This document shows, piece after piece, positions 18,463-27,752 of a DNA stretch of 64,000 nucleotides. The DNA is from Actinomadura sp. J1-007 (GTDB lineage Bacteria > Actinomycetota > Actinomycetes > Streptosporangiales > Streptosporangiaceae). Position 1 is the first letter of the stretch, and every line of letters begins with the position of its first letter. Position numbers and translations under genes: made by a program. The stretch spans positions 992,001-1,056,000 of the forward strand of contig NZ_WING01000003.1 in NCBI RefSeq assembly GCF_009793335.1, in the 5' to 3' direction. A model generated the notes under the pieces. That model worked only from the letters and a program-made list of their open reading frames with translations, was not told the origin of the DNA and did not search any database.

Positions 18463-21400
18463 GTGGTTCTTCGGGGAGGGCGTGAGCGCGCCGGCCGCGT
18501 GGCGGCGGAGGCGGAGGCGCGGCTGCTGGAGGCCGGGCGGCTGCTGCGTCCCGCGCGGACGGCGGCCGATCTCCGGGTGGTGTACCGGGACGACCAGGAC
18601 GTCAACGACGCGCCGTACCGGGAGCGGTGGGCCCACGACCGGGTGGTGCGGTCCACGCATGGGGTGAACTGCACGGGGTCGTGCTCGTGGAAGGTGTACG
18701 TCAAGGACGGGCTGATCACCTGGGAGACGCAGCAGACGGACTATCCGAGCGTGGGGCCCGACCGGCCGGAGTACGAGCCGCGCGGGTGCCCGCGCGGCGC
18801 CTCGTTCTCCTGGTACACCTACTCGCCGACGCGGGTGCGCTACCCGCACGCGCGCGGGGTGCTGGTGGAGATGTACCGGGAGGCGCGGCGGCGGCTCGGG
18901 GACCCGGTGGCGGCGTGGGCGGAGATCACGTGCGACCCGGAGCGGCGGGAGCGGTACCAGTCGGCGCGGGGGCGCGGCGGGCTGGTGCGGATCGGGTGGG
19001 ACGAGGCGCTGGAGATCGCCGCCGCCGCGCACCTGCACACGATCCTGGAGTACGGGCCGGACCGGGTGGCGGGGTTCTCACCGATCCCGGCGATGTCGAT
19101 GGCGTCGCACGCGGTGGGGGCGCGGTTCATGGCGCTGATCGGCGCTCCGATGCTGTCGTTCTACGACTGGTACGCCGACCTGCCCGTCGCGTCGCCGCAG
19201 GTCTTCGGCGACCAGACCGACGTGCCGGAGTCGGCGGACTGGTGGGACGCGGGCTACCTGCTGCTGTGGGGGTCGAACGTTCCGGTGACGCGCACGCCCG
19301 ACGCGCACTGGATGACCGAGGCGCGCTACCGCGGGCAGAAGGTGGTGGTGGTCTCGCCGGACTACTCCGACGCGACCAAGTTCGCCGACGAATGGCTGCA
19401 TCCGCATCCCGGCACGGACGGCGCGCTCGCCATGGCGATGGGGCATGTGATCCTGCGCGAGCATTTCGTCGAACGCGACACCCCCTATTTCACGGATTAC
19501 GTCAAACGGTTCACGGATCTGCCTTTCCTGGTGGAGTTGCGCGAGGAAAGCGACGGCGCGTTCGTTCCGGGCAAGTTCGTGACGGCCTCCGATCTGGGAC
19601 TGGAAACGGCGGCGGGCGCCGAGGAGCGCCGATGGCAGCCCGTTCTCGTGGACGCGGGCACGGGTGAGCCGGTGGCGCCCAACGGGACGCTCGCCGACCG
19701 CTGGGCGCCGGAAGGCCGCGGGCGCTGGAACCTGGAGCTGGGCGACACCGACCCGCTGCTGACCTTCTTCCAGGAGGACGGCGGGACGGAGGGCGTCGAA
19801 GTGGCGCTGCCCCGTTTCGACCTGGTCGATGGCGCCGGGACGGCCCGTTGCGGCGTGCCGGTGCGGCGGCTGGGCGGGCGGACGGTGACCACGGTGTTCG
19901 ACCTGCTGCTCGCGCAGTACGGCGTGGAGCGGCCCGGCCTGCCGGGGCGGTGGCCGGAGGGGTACGAGGACCAGCGGTTCCCGTGCACGCCGGGCTGGCA
20001 GGAGCGGATCACCGGAGTGCCCGCCGGACGGGTCGCGGCGATCGCGCGGGAGTTCGCCGAGAACGCCGAGCGCACGCGCGGCCGTTCGATGATCGTGATG
20101 GGGGCGGGCGCCAACCACTGGTTCCACTCCGACACGATCTACCGGTCGTTCCTGTCGCTGCTGCTGCTCACCGGGTGCCAGGGCGTCAACGGCGGCGGCT
20201 GGGCGCACTACGTCGGGCAGGAGAAGGTGCGTCCGCTGGCGGGCTGGCAGCAGCTCTCGACGGCGGCGGACTGGGCGCGCCCCTCCCGCCAGATGGCCGG
20301 GACGCCGTACTGGTACGTCCACACCGACCAGTGGCGCTACGAGGGCTTCTCCGCGGGCGCGCTGTCGTCCGCGACGGGACCCGGCCTGTTCGCCGGGCGG
20401 CACACGGCCGATCTGGTGGCGCAGTCGGCGCGGCTGGGCTGGATGCCGTCCTATCCGACGTTCTCCGCCAACCCGCTGGAGCTCGGCCGCGAGGCGCGGG
20501 AGGCGGGAGGCGACCCCGCCGAGTGGGTCGCGTCCCGGGTCGCGGACGGGCGGCTCGGCTTCGCCTGCGAGGACCCCGACGCGCCGGAGAACTGGCCGCG
20601 CGTGCTGACGGTGTGGCGCGCCAACCTGATCGGCTCGTCCGCGAAGGGCAACGAGTACTTCCTGCGGCACCTGCTGGGCGCGCAGGACAACGCGACCGCG
20701 GACGAGGCGCCGCCCGGATCGCGCCCGCGCGAGGTGGCGTGGCGGGACGGCGCGCCGCGCGGCAAGCTCGACCTGCTGCTGGCCCTGGACTTCCGGATGA
20801 CCTCCACCACGCTGTTCGCCGACCTGGTCCTGCCGGCCGCGACCTGGTACGAGAAGCACGACCTGTCCAGCACGGACATGCACCCGTACGTGCACGCGTT
20901 CTCGCCCGCGATCAACCCGCCCTGGCAGGCCCGGACCGACTTCGAGATCTTCCACGGGCTGGCGCGCAGGCTGTCGGAGCTGGCCGAGGGGCGTACGGCC
21001 GTCGTCCACGACCTGGTCGCGACGGCGCTCCAGCACGACACGGCCGCGGAGACGGCGCAGCCCGGCGGCGGCGTTCCCGACTGGCGGGACGGCCACCCCG
21101 CCCGGCCCGGCCGCAACCTCCCCGCGGTCGCGCTGGTCGAGCGCGACTACACCGCGATCGCCGACCGGCTCGCGGCGTTCGGGCCGCTGGCCCGGGAGCG
21201 GGGCATGGCGGTCAAGGGCGTGGACGTCCGGCCGGTCCCCGAGGACGAGTGGCTGGCCGCGCGCGGCGGCACGGCCGCGGGCGGCGCGGCGGACGGCCGC
21301 CCGCTGCTGGACACCGACGTCAAGCTGTGCGAGGCCGTCCTCGCGCTGTCGGGCACCAGCAACGGGCGGGTCGCCGCCGAGGGCCTGCGGCGGCTCGGTG

Positions 21401-22194
21401 AACGGTGCGGCCCCGCGTCCGGGCTCGCCGAGCTCGGCGCGTCGGTCGCCGAGCGCCGCGTGGTGTTCTCCGACACCCAGGACCGGCCCGTCCAGGTCGG
21501 GACGAGCTTCGAGTGGTCGGGCAAGGAGGCGCCCGACCGGCGCTACTCGCCGTTCACGATCAACACCGAGCACGGCAAGCCCTGGCACACCCTCACCGGC
21601 CGCCAGCACTTCTTCCTCGACCACGACTGGATGATCGAGTACGGCGAGCAGCTCCCGGTCTACCGCCCGCCGCTGGACCTGGCGGCGCTCGGCGAGAGCG
21701 GCGCGGCGCCCGCGGGCGACGCCGGCGACGGCGCGCGGACGGTCTCGGTGCGGTACGTCACGCCGCACTCCAAGTGGTCGATCCACTCGGAGTACCAGGA
21801 GAACCTGCTGATGCAGACGCTCGCCCGCGGCGGCCCGGTGATCTGGATGAGCGTCCAGGACGCCGGGACGATCGGCGCCGCCGACAACGACTGGATCGAG
21901 GCGGTCAACGCCAACGGCGTCGTCGTCGCCCGCGCGGTCGTCTCGCACCGGATGCCGCCCGGCACGGTCTTCATGTACCACGTGCAGGAACGGCTGGTGA
22001 ACGTGCCGCGTTCGGAGGCCACCGGGCGGCGCGGCGGCGTCCACAACGCGCTGACCAAGCTGCTGATCAAGCCCACGCACCTCATCGGCGGCTACGCCCA
22101 GCAGTCGTTCGCGCCCAACTACCACGGCCCGACCGGCAACCAGCGCGACGCCGTCACCGTGATCCGCCGCCGCTCCCAGGAGGTGCGTTACTGA
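18463..22194 (+). CDS. narG: respiratory nitrate reductase alpha subunit
   Basis: A 1243-residue molybdenum (bis-MGD) catalytic subunit of membrane-bound nitrate reductase, reducing nitrate to nitrite at the inner face of the membrane. FS0 [4Fe-4S] ligands follow the NarG pattern: H66, C70, C74 and C109 (HGVNCTGSCSW, RGCPRG). The Mo-ligand Asp is D239 in YDWYADLP, followed by QTDVPESADWW as in other NarG. There is no twin-arginine signal, in keeping with a cytoplasm-facing enzyme. The GTG start at 18463 has GAGGAG 6 bases upstream. Stop and next start overlap (TGATG). Confidence 0.97.
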   Translation: MVLRGGRERAGRVAAEAEARLLEAGRLLRPARTAADLRVVYRDDQDVNDAPYRERWAHDRVVRSTHGVNCTGSCSWKVYVKDGLITWETQQTDYPSVGPDRPEYEPRGCPRGASFSWYTYSPTRVRYPHARGVLVEMYREARRRLGDPVAAWAEITCDPERRERYQSARGRGGLVRIGWDEALEIAAAAHLHTILEYGPDRVAGFSPIPAMSMASHAVGARFMALIGAPMLSFYDWYADLPVASPQVFGDQTDVPESADWWDAGYLLLWGSNVPVTRTPDAHWMTEARYRGQKVVVVSPDYSDATKFADEWLHPHPGTDGALAMAMGHVILREHFVERDTPYFTDYVKRFTDLPFLVELREESDGAFVPGKFVTASDLGLETAAGAEERRWQPVLVDAGTGEPVAPNGTLADRWAPEGRGRWNLELGDTDPLLTFFQEDGGTEGVEVALPRFDLVDGAGTARCGVPVRRLGGRTVTTVFDLLLAQYGVERPGLPGRWPEGYEDQRFPCTPGWQERITGVPAGRVAAIAREFAENAERTRGRSMIVMGAGANHWFHSDTIYRSFLSLLLLTGCQGVNGGGWAHYVGQEKVRPLAGWQQLSTAADWARPSRQMAGTPYWYVHTDQWRYEGFSAGALSSATGPGLFAGRHTADLVAQSARLGWMPSYPTFSANPLELGREAREAGGDPAEWVASRVADGRLGFACEDPDAPENWPRVLTVWRANLIGSSAKGNEYFLRHLLGAQDNATADEAPPGSRPREVAWRDGAPRGKLDLLLALDFRMTSTTLFADLVLPAATWYEKHDLSSTDMHPYVHAFSPAINPPWQARTDFEIFHGLARRLSELAEGRTAVVHDLVATALQHDTAAETAQPGGGVPDWRDGHPARPGRNLPAVALVERDYTAIADRLAAFGPLARERGMAVKGVDVRPVPEDEWLAARGGTAAGGAADGRPLLDTDVKLCEAVLALSGTSNGRVAAEGLRRLGERCGPASGLAELGASVAERRVVFSDTQDRPVQVGTSFEWSGKEAPDRRYSPFTINTEHGKPWHTLTGRQHFFLDHDWMIEYGEQLPVYRPPLDLAALGESGAAPAGDAGDGARTVSVRYVTPHSKWSIHSEYQENLLMQTLARGGPVIWMSVQDAGTIGAADNDWIEAVNANGVVVARAVVSHRMPPGTVFMYHVQERLVNVPRSEATGRRGGVHNALTKLLIKPTHLIGGYAQQSFAPNYHGPTGNQRDAVTVIRRRSQEVRY

Positions 22195-23899
22195 TGCCCC
22201 GCCCGTTCTCCCGCAGCAAGACCCCCGCCGGCGCGGGAAGGGCCGCTCCCCGCCGCGTGATGGCGCAGGTCGCCATGGTGATGAACCTGGACAAGTGCAT
22301 CGGCTGCCACACCTGCTCGGTCACCTGCAAGCAGACCTGGACGAACCGTCCCGGCGCCGAGTACGCGTGGTTCAACAACGTCGAGACGCGGCCCGGCCAG
22401 GGGTACCTGCGCGGCTACGAGGACCAGGACGTCTGGCGGGGCGGCTGGACGCTGCGGCACGGGCGGCTCGTCCCCGCGCGGGCGGCCGCCTCCAGCGGCT
22501 CTCCCGGATCTTCGCCAACCCCGACCTGCCCGGGATGGACGACTACTACGAGCCCTGGACCTACGACTACGAGAACCTGACCGCGGCGCCGCTCGGCGAC
22601 GACGTCCCGACCGCGCCGCCGCGCTCGCTGGTCGACGGGCGGCCGACCGCGGTGACCGGCGGGCCGAACTGGGACGACGACCTCGGCGGCGGGCCCGCGC
22701 ACCTGGCCGGGGACCCGGTGCTGCGCAAGGTCAGCGACGACGTGCGGCTGGAGTACGAGAACGCGTTCATGTTCTACCTGCCGCGCATCTGCGAGCACTG
22801 CCTCAACCCCTCGTGCGTCGCGGCCTGCCCGTCCGGCGCGATCTACAAGCGGATCGAGGACGGCATCGTCCTGGTCGACCAGGACCGCTGCCGGGGCTGG
22901 CGGATGTGCGTCAGCGGCTGCCCGTACAAGAAGATCTACTTCAACCACCGCACCGGCAAGGCCGAGAAGTGCACGTTCTGCTACCCGCGGATCGAGGCGG
23001 GCGAGCCGACGGTCTGCTCGGAGACCTGCGTGGGGCGGCTGCGCTACCTCGGCGTGATCCTCTACGACCCCGACCTCGTCGGCGAGGCCGCGTCGGTGGA
23101 GGACGACCGGGACCTGTACCGGGCGCAGCTCGGCTGCTTCCTCGACCCGGACGACCCGGACGTCGCGGCGGCGGCCGAGGCGTCCGGGGTCCCGCACGAC
23201 TGGATCACCGCCGCCCGCCGGTCCCCGGTGCACGCCCTGATCAACCGGTACCGGGTCGCGCTGCCGCTGCACCCGGAGTACCGCACCATGCCGATGGTCT
23301 GGTACATCCCGCCGCTGTCGCCGATCGTGGACGCGCTGGCGGGCACCGGCAACGACGGCGAGGACGCCGGGAACCTGTTCGGCGCGATCGACTCGTTGCG
23401 GATCCCGGTGTCCTACCTCGCGGAGCTGTTCACCGCGGGCGACCCCGAGCCGGTGCGGGACTCCCTGCGCAGGCTCGCGGCGATGCGCGCGCACATGCGC
23501 CGCGCGAACCTCGGCGAGCCCGAGGACCCGGGCATCGCCCGGAGCGTCGGCATGGACACGGCCGAGATGCAGCGGATGTACCGGCTGCTGGCCCTGGCCA
23601 AGTACGAGGAACGCTACGTCATCCCCACCGCGTACAGCGCCGCCTCCGGGACGGGCGGGGACGGCTGCGGATGCAGCCTCGACACGCCGGGCGGGCCCGG
23701 CATGATGCCGGACGGCTCGTCCGCCGACGCGTTCCACGCGCCCCCGAAGCCGCCGCCCCAGGCCGCCGAACCCGTCCACGCAGCAGGCCCCGGCGGGGAC
23801 GATCCGCCGGGCCGTCCGCGCCGCGTCAACCTGCTCAACTGGAACGGCCACGGCCGCCCCGACGGGCTGTTCCCGCCCAGGCCGCAGGAGGAGACGTGA
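22194..23899 (+). pseudogene. narH: respiratory nitrate reductase beta subunit, frameshifted
   Basis: Iron-sulfur electron-transfer subunit linking NarI haem to NarG. The first part carries DKCIGCHTCSVTCKQ. After the break come CEHCLNPSCVAACPSG, CRGWRMCVSGCPYKK (the Cys-Trp of the [3Fe-4S] site) and CTFCYPR...CSETC. The frame is lost at the CCCC run 22472-22475. One extra C restores PRAGGRLQRLSRIFANPDLP, the conserved NarH sequence. All cluster ligands are intact, so the break is probably a sequencing error, since narJ and narI downstream are intact. AGGAGG lies 10 bases before the ATG at 22194. Confidence 0.93.
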
Positions 23900-24576
23900 A
23901 CGAACGGATCGTCTACCAGTCGGCCTCGCTGCTCCTGTCGTACCCGGACCGGGACTGGCCCGCGACGCTGGAGCTGGTCACCGGGGCGCTCGCGGGCGTC
24001 CGGGGCGCGCGGGCGCGGGACCTCCTGCGGTTCTGCGAGCGCGCGTCGGCCGTTCCGCCGCTGGAACTCGGCGCGCTGTACGTGGAGACCTTCGATCGCG
24101 ACCGCCGCCGCACCCTGCACCTGACGTACTACACCGACGGCGACACGCGCGGACGGGGCGCCCGGCTCGCCGGGCTCAAGGCCCACTACCGCCGCCACGG
24201 CTGGAGCCACGGCGACGCGGAGCTGCCCGACTTCCTGCCGCTCATGCTGGAGTTCGCGGCGCGCTGCCCCGGGCCGGGCGGCGCGCTCCTCGCCGCCCAC
24301 CGGCCCGGCCTGGACCTGCTCGGCGACGCCCTGCGCGACTACGGCAGCGACTACGAGACCGTCGTACGGGCCGTGTGCGGCGTCCTGCCCGGCCCGAGCG
24401 CCCGGGACCGCAAGGCGGCCCGCGACCTCGCGCGTTCGGGGCCGCCGACCGAGTCGGTGGGCGTCGGCCCGAGCCTCGGCACCGACCTCGGAATGCCGGC
24501 GTTCCCCGCCGCGGGGTCGGGCACGCCGCCAGGCTCGGGCGCGGCGCCCGGTCCGCTGGAAGGAGCCCGACGGTGA
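23896..24576 (+). CDS. narJ: nitrate reductase assembly chaperone (delta)
   Basis: A 226-residue TorD/NarJ-family chaperone that inserts the molybdenum cofactor into NarG before membrane docking; it is not part of the final enzyme. The body has LLLSYPDRDWPATL, the family segment YVETFDRDRRRTLHLTYY, GDTRGRGARL and ELPDFLPLMLEF. The C-terminal 60 residues are a Pro/Gly-rich tail. The GTG start overlaps the narH stop by 4 bases (GTGA) and has GGAGGAG upstream. Its own stop overlaps narI. Confidence 0.95.
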   Translation: MNERIVYQSASLLLSYPDRDWPATLELVTGALAGVRGARARDLLRFCERASAVPPLELGALYVETFDRDRRRTLHLTYYTDGDTRGRGARLAGLKAHYRRHGWSHGDAELPDFLPLMLEFAARCPGPGGALLAAHRPGLDLLGDALRDYGSDYETVVRAVCGVLPGPSARDRKAARDLARSGPPTESVGVGPSLGTDLGMPAFPAAGSGTPPGSGAAPGPLEGARR

Positions 24577-25361
24577 AGCATCTGAACATCACGCTGTGGG
24601 GCGTGCTGCCCTACCTGGTCCTGCTGCTGTTCGTCGCGGGCAGCGCCTGGCGCTACCGCTACGACCGGTTCGGCATCACCACGCGGTCCAGCCAGCTCCA
24701 CGAGAGCAGGCTGCTGCGCGTCGCGAGCCCGCTGTTCCACGTCGGGCTGCTGCTGGTCGTCGGCGGGCACGTGATCGGCCTCGTCGTACCCGAGAGCCTC
24801 ACCGAACGGCTCATGATCCCCGAGTCGGCCTACCGCGCCAACGCCCTCGCGGTCGGCGGCACCGCGGGGCTCGCCGCGGTCGCGGGCCTCGCCGTGCTGG
24901 TCTGGCGGCGGCTGCGCACCCGCGCCGTGCGGATCTCGTCGCGGCCGAGCGACCGCGCCCTCTACCCGGTGCTCGCGGTGGTGCTGGTCGCCGGGCTGGT
25001 CGCGACCCTGGCGGGCAGCCGCTCGGGCGACTACGACTACCGGCTGGGCGTGTCGGTGTGGTTCCGCAGCCTGTTCGCGCTCGACCCGGACGTCACCGCG
25101 ATGAGCGACGCGCCGCTGACGTTCCAGATCCACACCCTCGCGGGCATGGCGCTGTTCGCGCTGTGGCCGTTCAGCCGCCTGATGCACGCGTTCGCCGCGC
25201 CGGTCGGCTACCTCGTGCGTCCCTACGTCGTGTACCGGTCGCGCGGCTCGCGGGTCGATCCGGGGCCCGGCTCCGGGAACGGCGGCCGGTCCGGATCGGC
25301 CCGCGCGGCCGGGCGTCCGGCGGCGGCCTCGCACGCGTTCGATGGACAGCGGCGCGGCTGA
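24573..25361 (+). CDS. narI: nitrate reductase gamma subunit (cytochrome b)
   Basis: A 262-residue membrane subunit that takes electrons from menaquinol and anchors NarGH. Five membrane helices are visible. The four haem-b histidines fall at residues 56, 66, 187 and 205, the same numbers and spacings as in E. coli NarI. The GTG start has GGAAGGAG upstream and overlaps narJ by 4 bases. The C-terminus is extended by a basic Gly/Arg/Ala-rich tail of about 45 residues and overlaps the next gene by 20 bases. Confidence 0.96.
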   Translation: MKHLNITLWGVLPYLVLLLFVAGSAWRYRYDRFGITTRSSQLHESRLLRVASPLFHVGLLLVVGGHVIGLVVPESLTERLMIPESAYRANALAVGGTAGLAAVAGLAVLVWRRLRTRAVRISSRPSDRALYPVLAVVLVAGLVATLAGSRSGDYDYRLGVSVWFRSLFALDPDVTAMSDAPLTFQIHTLAGMALFALWPFSRLMHAFAAPVGYLVRPYVVYRSRGSRVDPGPGSGNGGRSGSARAAGRPAAASHAFDGQRRG

Positions 25362-25974
25362 CCGGCGGCCCGTGCGCCGCGCCGTGCGCCGTTGCGGCCG
25401 GGCCGCGTCGGTGGCGGCCCGCGCCGCGTTCTGCATCGGGGTCCCGGCGCTGATCGCGCAGCGCACCGCCCAGCCGTTCGTCTTCCCCTCGCTCGGGCCC
25501 ACGATCTTCCTGGTGCTGCACTCGCCCACCGCCCGCGCGGCGCGTCCGCGCAACATCCTGCTCGGCCATCTGGTGAGCGCGCTCGCCGGGTACGCGGCCC
25601 TGTGCGCGTCCGGCCTGACCGGCGCCCGGCCGGACCTGGCGCATCCGGACGGCCGCCGCGTCGCCGCCGTCATGCTGGCCCTGGCGCTGACGTGCGGGGC
25701 CATGACGTTCGACGGCTTCGCCCACCCGCCCGGCGGGGCGACCACGCTGATCGTCGCGCTCGGCCTGCTCCGCACGCCCTGGCAGCTCACCGTGCTCATG
25801 GCGTCCGTGGCCGCCACCGCGGCGCTCCTCACCGCGCTGCGGCGCCTGCCTGCGGCCGGGCCCGCGTCGAGGGCCGCGCGCCGCCGGCGAAGACCCGGCC
25901 CGTCCACCGAACCGGCGGCGGCCGCGGCCGACGGCCCCGCCCCAGGGTTCTCCCCAGCCGCGAGGGAACGATGA
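25342..25974 (+). CDS. HPP-family integral membrane protein, possible nitrite transporter
   Basis: A 210-residue protein with four hydrophobic helices and the family's hallmark HPPGGATT, plus FPSLGPTIFLVL near the N-terminus. HPP-domain membrane proteins of plants and cyanobacteria have been described as nitrite transporters. That fits its place directly after narI, where nitrite is produced inside the cell. The start lies inside narI (20-base overlap) and the stop overlaps the sensor kinase, so it belongs to the nar operon. No NarK-type carrier occurs in the window. Transport is inferred from family and context. Confidence 0.85.
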   Translation: MDSGAADRRPVRRAVRRCGRAASVAARAAFCIGVPALIAQRTAQPFVFPSLGPTIFLVLHSPTARAARPRNILLGHLVSALAGYAALCASGLTGARPDLAHPDGRRVAAVMLALALTCGAMTFDGFAHPPGGATTLIVALGLLRTPWQLTVLMASVAATAALLTALRRLPAAGPASRAARRRRRPGPSTEPAAAAADGPAPGFSPAARER

Positions 25975-27338
25975 GACCACGCATTCCGAACGACGAGCAG
26001 GGCGTTCCCCTGCGCCGCTACCTGCTGGCCTGGGTGATCGGCCTCACGGCGCTCGCGCTCGCCGCCTCCGCCGTCCCGCTCACGATCGCCGTCCAGCGCC
26101 TCTACCGCGACGAGGCGATCACCAGCCTCGACCACTTCGCCCAGGGGCTCCAGACCGTCCGGCCGGGCACGGCCACCGGGGAGCCCGCCGCCGGAGCGCA
26201 CGTCGCCTCCCCGATCATCGGCCTGTACGGGCCCGGAGGCGACCGCTTCCTCGGCGACGGCCCGCGCGTCTCCCCCACCGCGGCGCTGAGCCGCGACGGC
26301 CGGATCCACGACGCGATCGAGGACGGCCAGCTCACCGCGACCGCGCCGCTCCTGCACCCGGACGGGACGATCAGCGTGGTACGGGTCGGCGTCCCCTACA
26401 CCCGCATCCGGCACCGCACCGAACGCGCCTGGGCCCTCATCGCGATGGCCGCGCTGCTCATGCTCCTGCTCGCCGCCGCTGCCGCCCACCGCATCGCCGG
26501 GCGCGCGACGCGTCCGATCGAGCAGATCGCCAAGGCGGTCCGGCGGCTCGGCACCGGCGAGCCCGTACGCCCCGACGCGTGGGACACGCGGGAGGCCCGG
26601 CGCACCGGCCAGGCCCTCCGGGAGGCCGCGGAACGGCTTGAGGAGATCATGGCTCGGGAGCGCTCGTTCAGCACCGACGTCGCCCACCAGCTCCGCACTC
26701 CCCTCACCCGCCTCCTGCTCGGACTCGAAGCGGGACTGCACCGCTCCGGCGACCCCCGCACGGCGATCCGCACGGCCCTCGGCCGCGGCTGGTCGCTCGT
26801 CGACACCGTCGAGGAGATGCTCCAGCTCGCCCGCGACGACCACGCGCGCGAACGGTTCGACCTCGCGGCGCTCCTGCGGGAGGTCCGGGACCGCCGCGCC
26901 CCCGACGCCGGCGCCGCCGGACGCGCCCTCGTCCTGAACGTCCACGCGCCACTGCCGCCGGTGCACGCCTCCCCCGCCGCGCTCGTCCAGATCCTCGACG
27001 TCCTGGTCGACAACGCCCTCGCGCACGGCGCCGGGGCGATCACCGTCACCGCGTACCACGCCGACCCGGGCCTCGCCATCGACGTCATGGACGAGGGACC
27101 GGGCCCCGTTCCCGGCGACGACGTGTTCGAGCGCCGGCCGCCCGCCCCGGCGGCGCCCCGCCACCGGATCGGGCTGGCCCTCGCCCGCTCGCTCGCCCGC
27201 GCGGAGTCGGCGCACCTCTACCTCAGCCGTACCGGCCCGACCGTCTTCACGCTCCTGCTGCCGACCGCGCCCGCCCTGGAACCGTCCCCCGCGAAGTCCC
27301 CCGTCCGAACGCCCACCGCCCCGACGCCGGACCCGTAG
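25971..27338 (+). CDS. sensor histidine kinase, orphan
   Basis: A 455-residue membrane kinase. TM1 is at about residues 18-42, a periplasmic loop of about 100 residues follows, then TM2 near 148-168, HAMP, HisKA with DVAHQLRTPLTR (phospho-acceptor His), and an HATPase domain with VDNALAHG, DEGPGP and RIGLALARSLA. The C-terminus is Pro-rich. ATGA overlap with the HPP gene makes it the last gene of the nar operon. No response regulator lies beside it. It may sense nitrate, nitrite or redox state, but no NarX-type P-box was recognised. Confidence 0.9.
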   Translation: MRPRIPNDEQGVPLRRYLLAWVIGLTALALAASAVPLTIAVQRLYRDEAITSLDHFAQGLQTVRPGTATGEPAAGAHVASPIIGLYGPGGDRFLGDGPRVSPTAALSRDGRIHDAIEDGQLTATAPLLHPDGTISVVRVGVPYTRIRHRTERAWALIAMAALLMLLLAAAAAHRIAGRATRPIEQIAKAVRRLGTGEPVRPDAWDTREARRTGQALREAAERLEEIMARERSFSTDVAHQLRTPLTRLLLGLEAGLHRSGDPRTAIRTALGRGWSLVDTVEEMLQLARDDHARERFDLAALLREVRDRRAPDAGAAGRALVLNVHAPLPPVHASPAALVQILDVLVDNALAHGAGAITVTAYHADPGLAIDVMDEGPGPVPGDDVFERRPPAPAAPRHRIGLALARSLARAESAHLYLSRTGPTVFTLLLPTAPALEPSPAKSPVRTPTAPTPDP

Positions 27339-27404
27339 CAGCACCCCCGTCTCAGACCGCTCCCCAAGGCGGCGCGCCCGTCCGAGCGCCCGGGACGGCC
27401 ATGT

Positions 27405-27433
27405 TTGCGCGGGTTGAGGGGCCTTGCTACAGT
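27405..27433 (+). promoter_or_regulatory. promoter of the MFS exporter leader
   Basis: TTGCGC (27405-27410), 17 bases, TACAGT (27428-27433). Transcription would start near 27440, giving a leader of about 310 bases before the exporter GTG at 27753. Confidence 0.55.
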
Positions 27434-27476
27434 CCTGCGCGACTTCTCACCGTCGGGCTCCGGCCTCGCCAACCAG

Positions 27477-27521
27477 CTTCTCCGCGTTCCGATGACACGG
27501 AGAAGGTGGGAGTCACCCACC
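27477..27521 (+). ncRNA. tandem leader hairpins before uORF
   Basis: Two adjoining stems in the exporter leader: CTTCTCCG (27477-27484) with CGGAGAAG (27498-27505), and GGTGGG (27505-27510) with CCCACC (27516-27521) around a 5-base loop. They share base 27505, so they may compete. No known riboswitch consensus was recognised. Confidence 0.45.
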
Positions 27522-27545
27522 GCGTCCTGTGAAGGATGTTCCGCG

Positions 27546-27611
27546 ATGGCTGTGACAGTTCTGCGAGCAAGCCTGCTTTCCGCCCCGCCGCGATCCGTGC
27601 TCCGGCGGTAG
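27546..27611 (+). CDS. 21-codon upstream ORF (possible leader peptide)
   Basis: A short ORF beginning MAVTVLRASL and ending VLRR, with GAAGGA about 9 bases before the ATG. It lies in the leader of the MFS exporter. Its stop codon coincides with the first base of a hairpin (GCGCGTC 27611-27617 with GACGCGC 27630-27636). The layout suggests ribosome-mediated attenuation, in which stalling on the uORF alters folding near the exporter start. Function is inference; it could be chance. Confidence 0.45.
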   Translation: MAVTVLRASLLSAPPRSVLRR

Positions 27612-27752
27612 CGCGTCCGCTCCGCGTTCGACGCGCAACCCCAGGAAAGCCGCACATCCCCAACCGGTCATGGGCCCCGGGCCAGAGCCCGCCGACGAGG
27701 CACGCCCGGCCGCGCTCACCGACCGGTCTCCACCTGCACGGAGGTCATCGGA

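Noticed and set aside
22295..22480. A separate small iron-sulfur gene before narH
   Set aside because: The sequence on both sides of the frameshift forms one NarH protein, so it is not two genes.
27477..27536. Known riboswitch (guanidine, SAM, cobalamin) in the exporter leader
   Set aside because: No consensus core of these classes could be recognised; kept only as unnamed hairpins.
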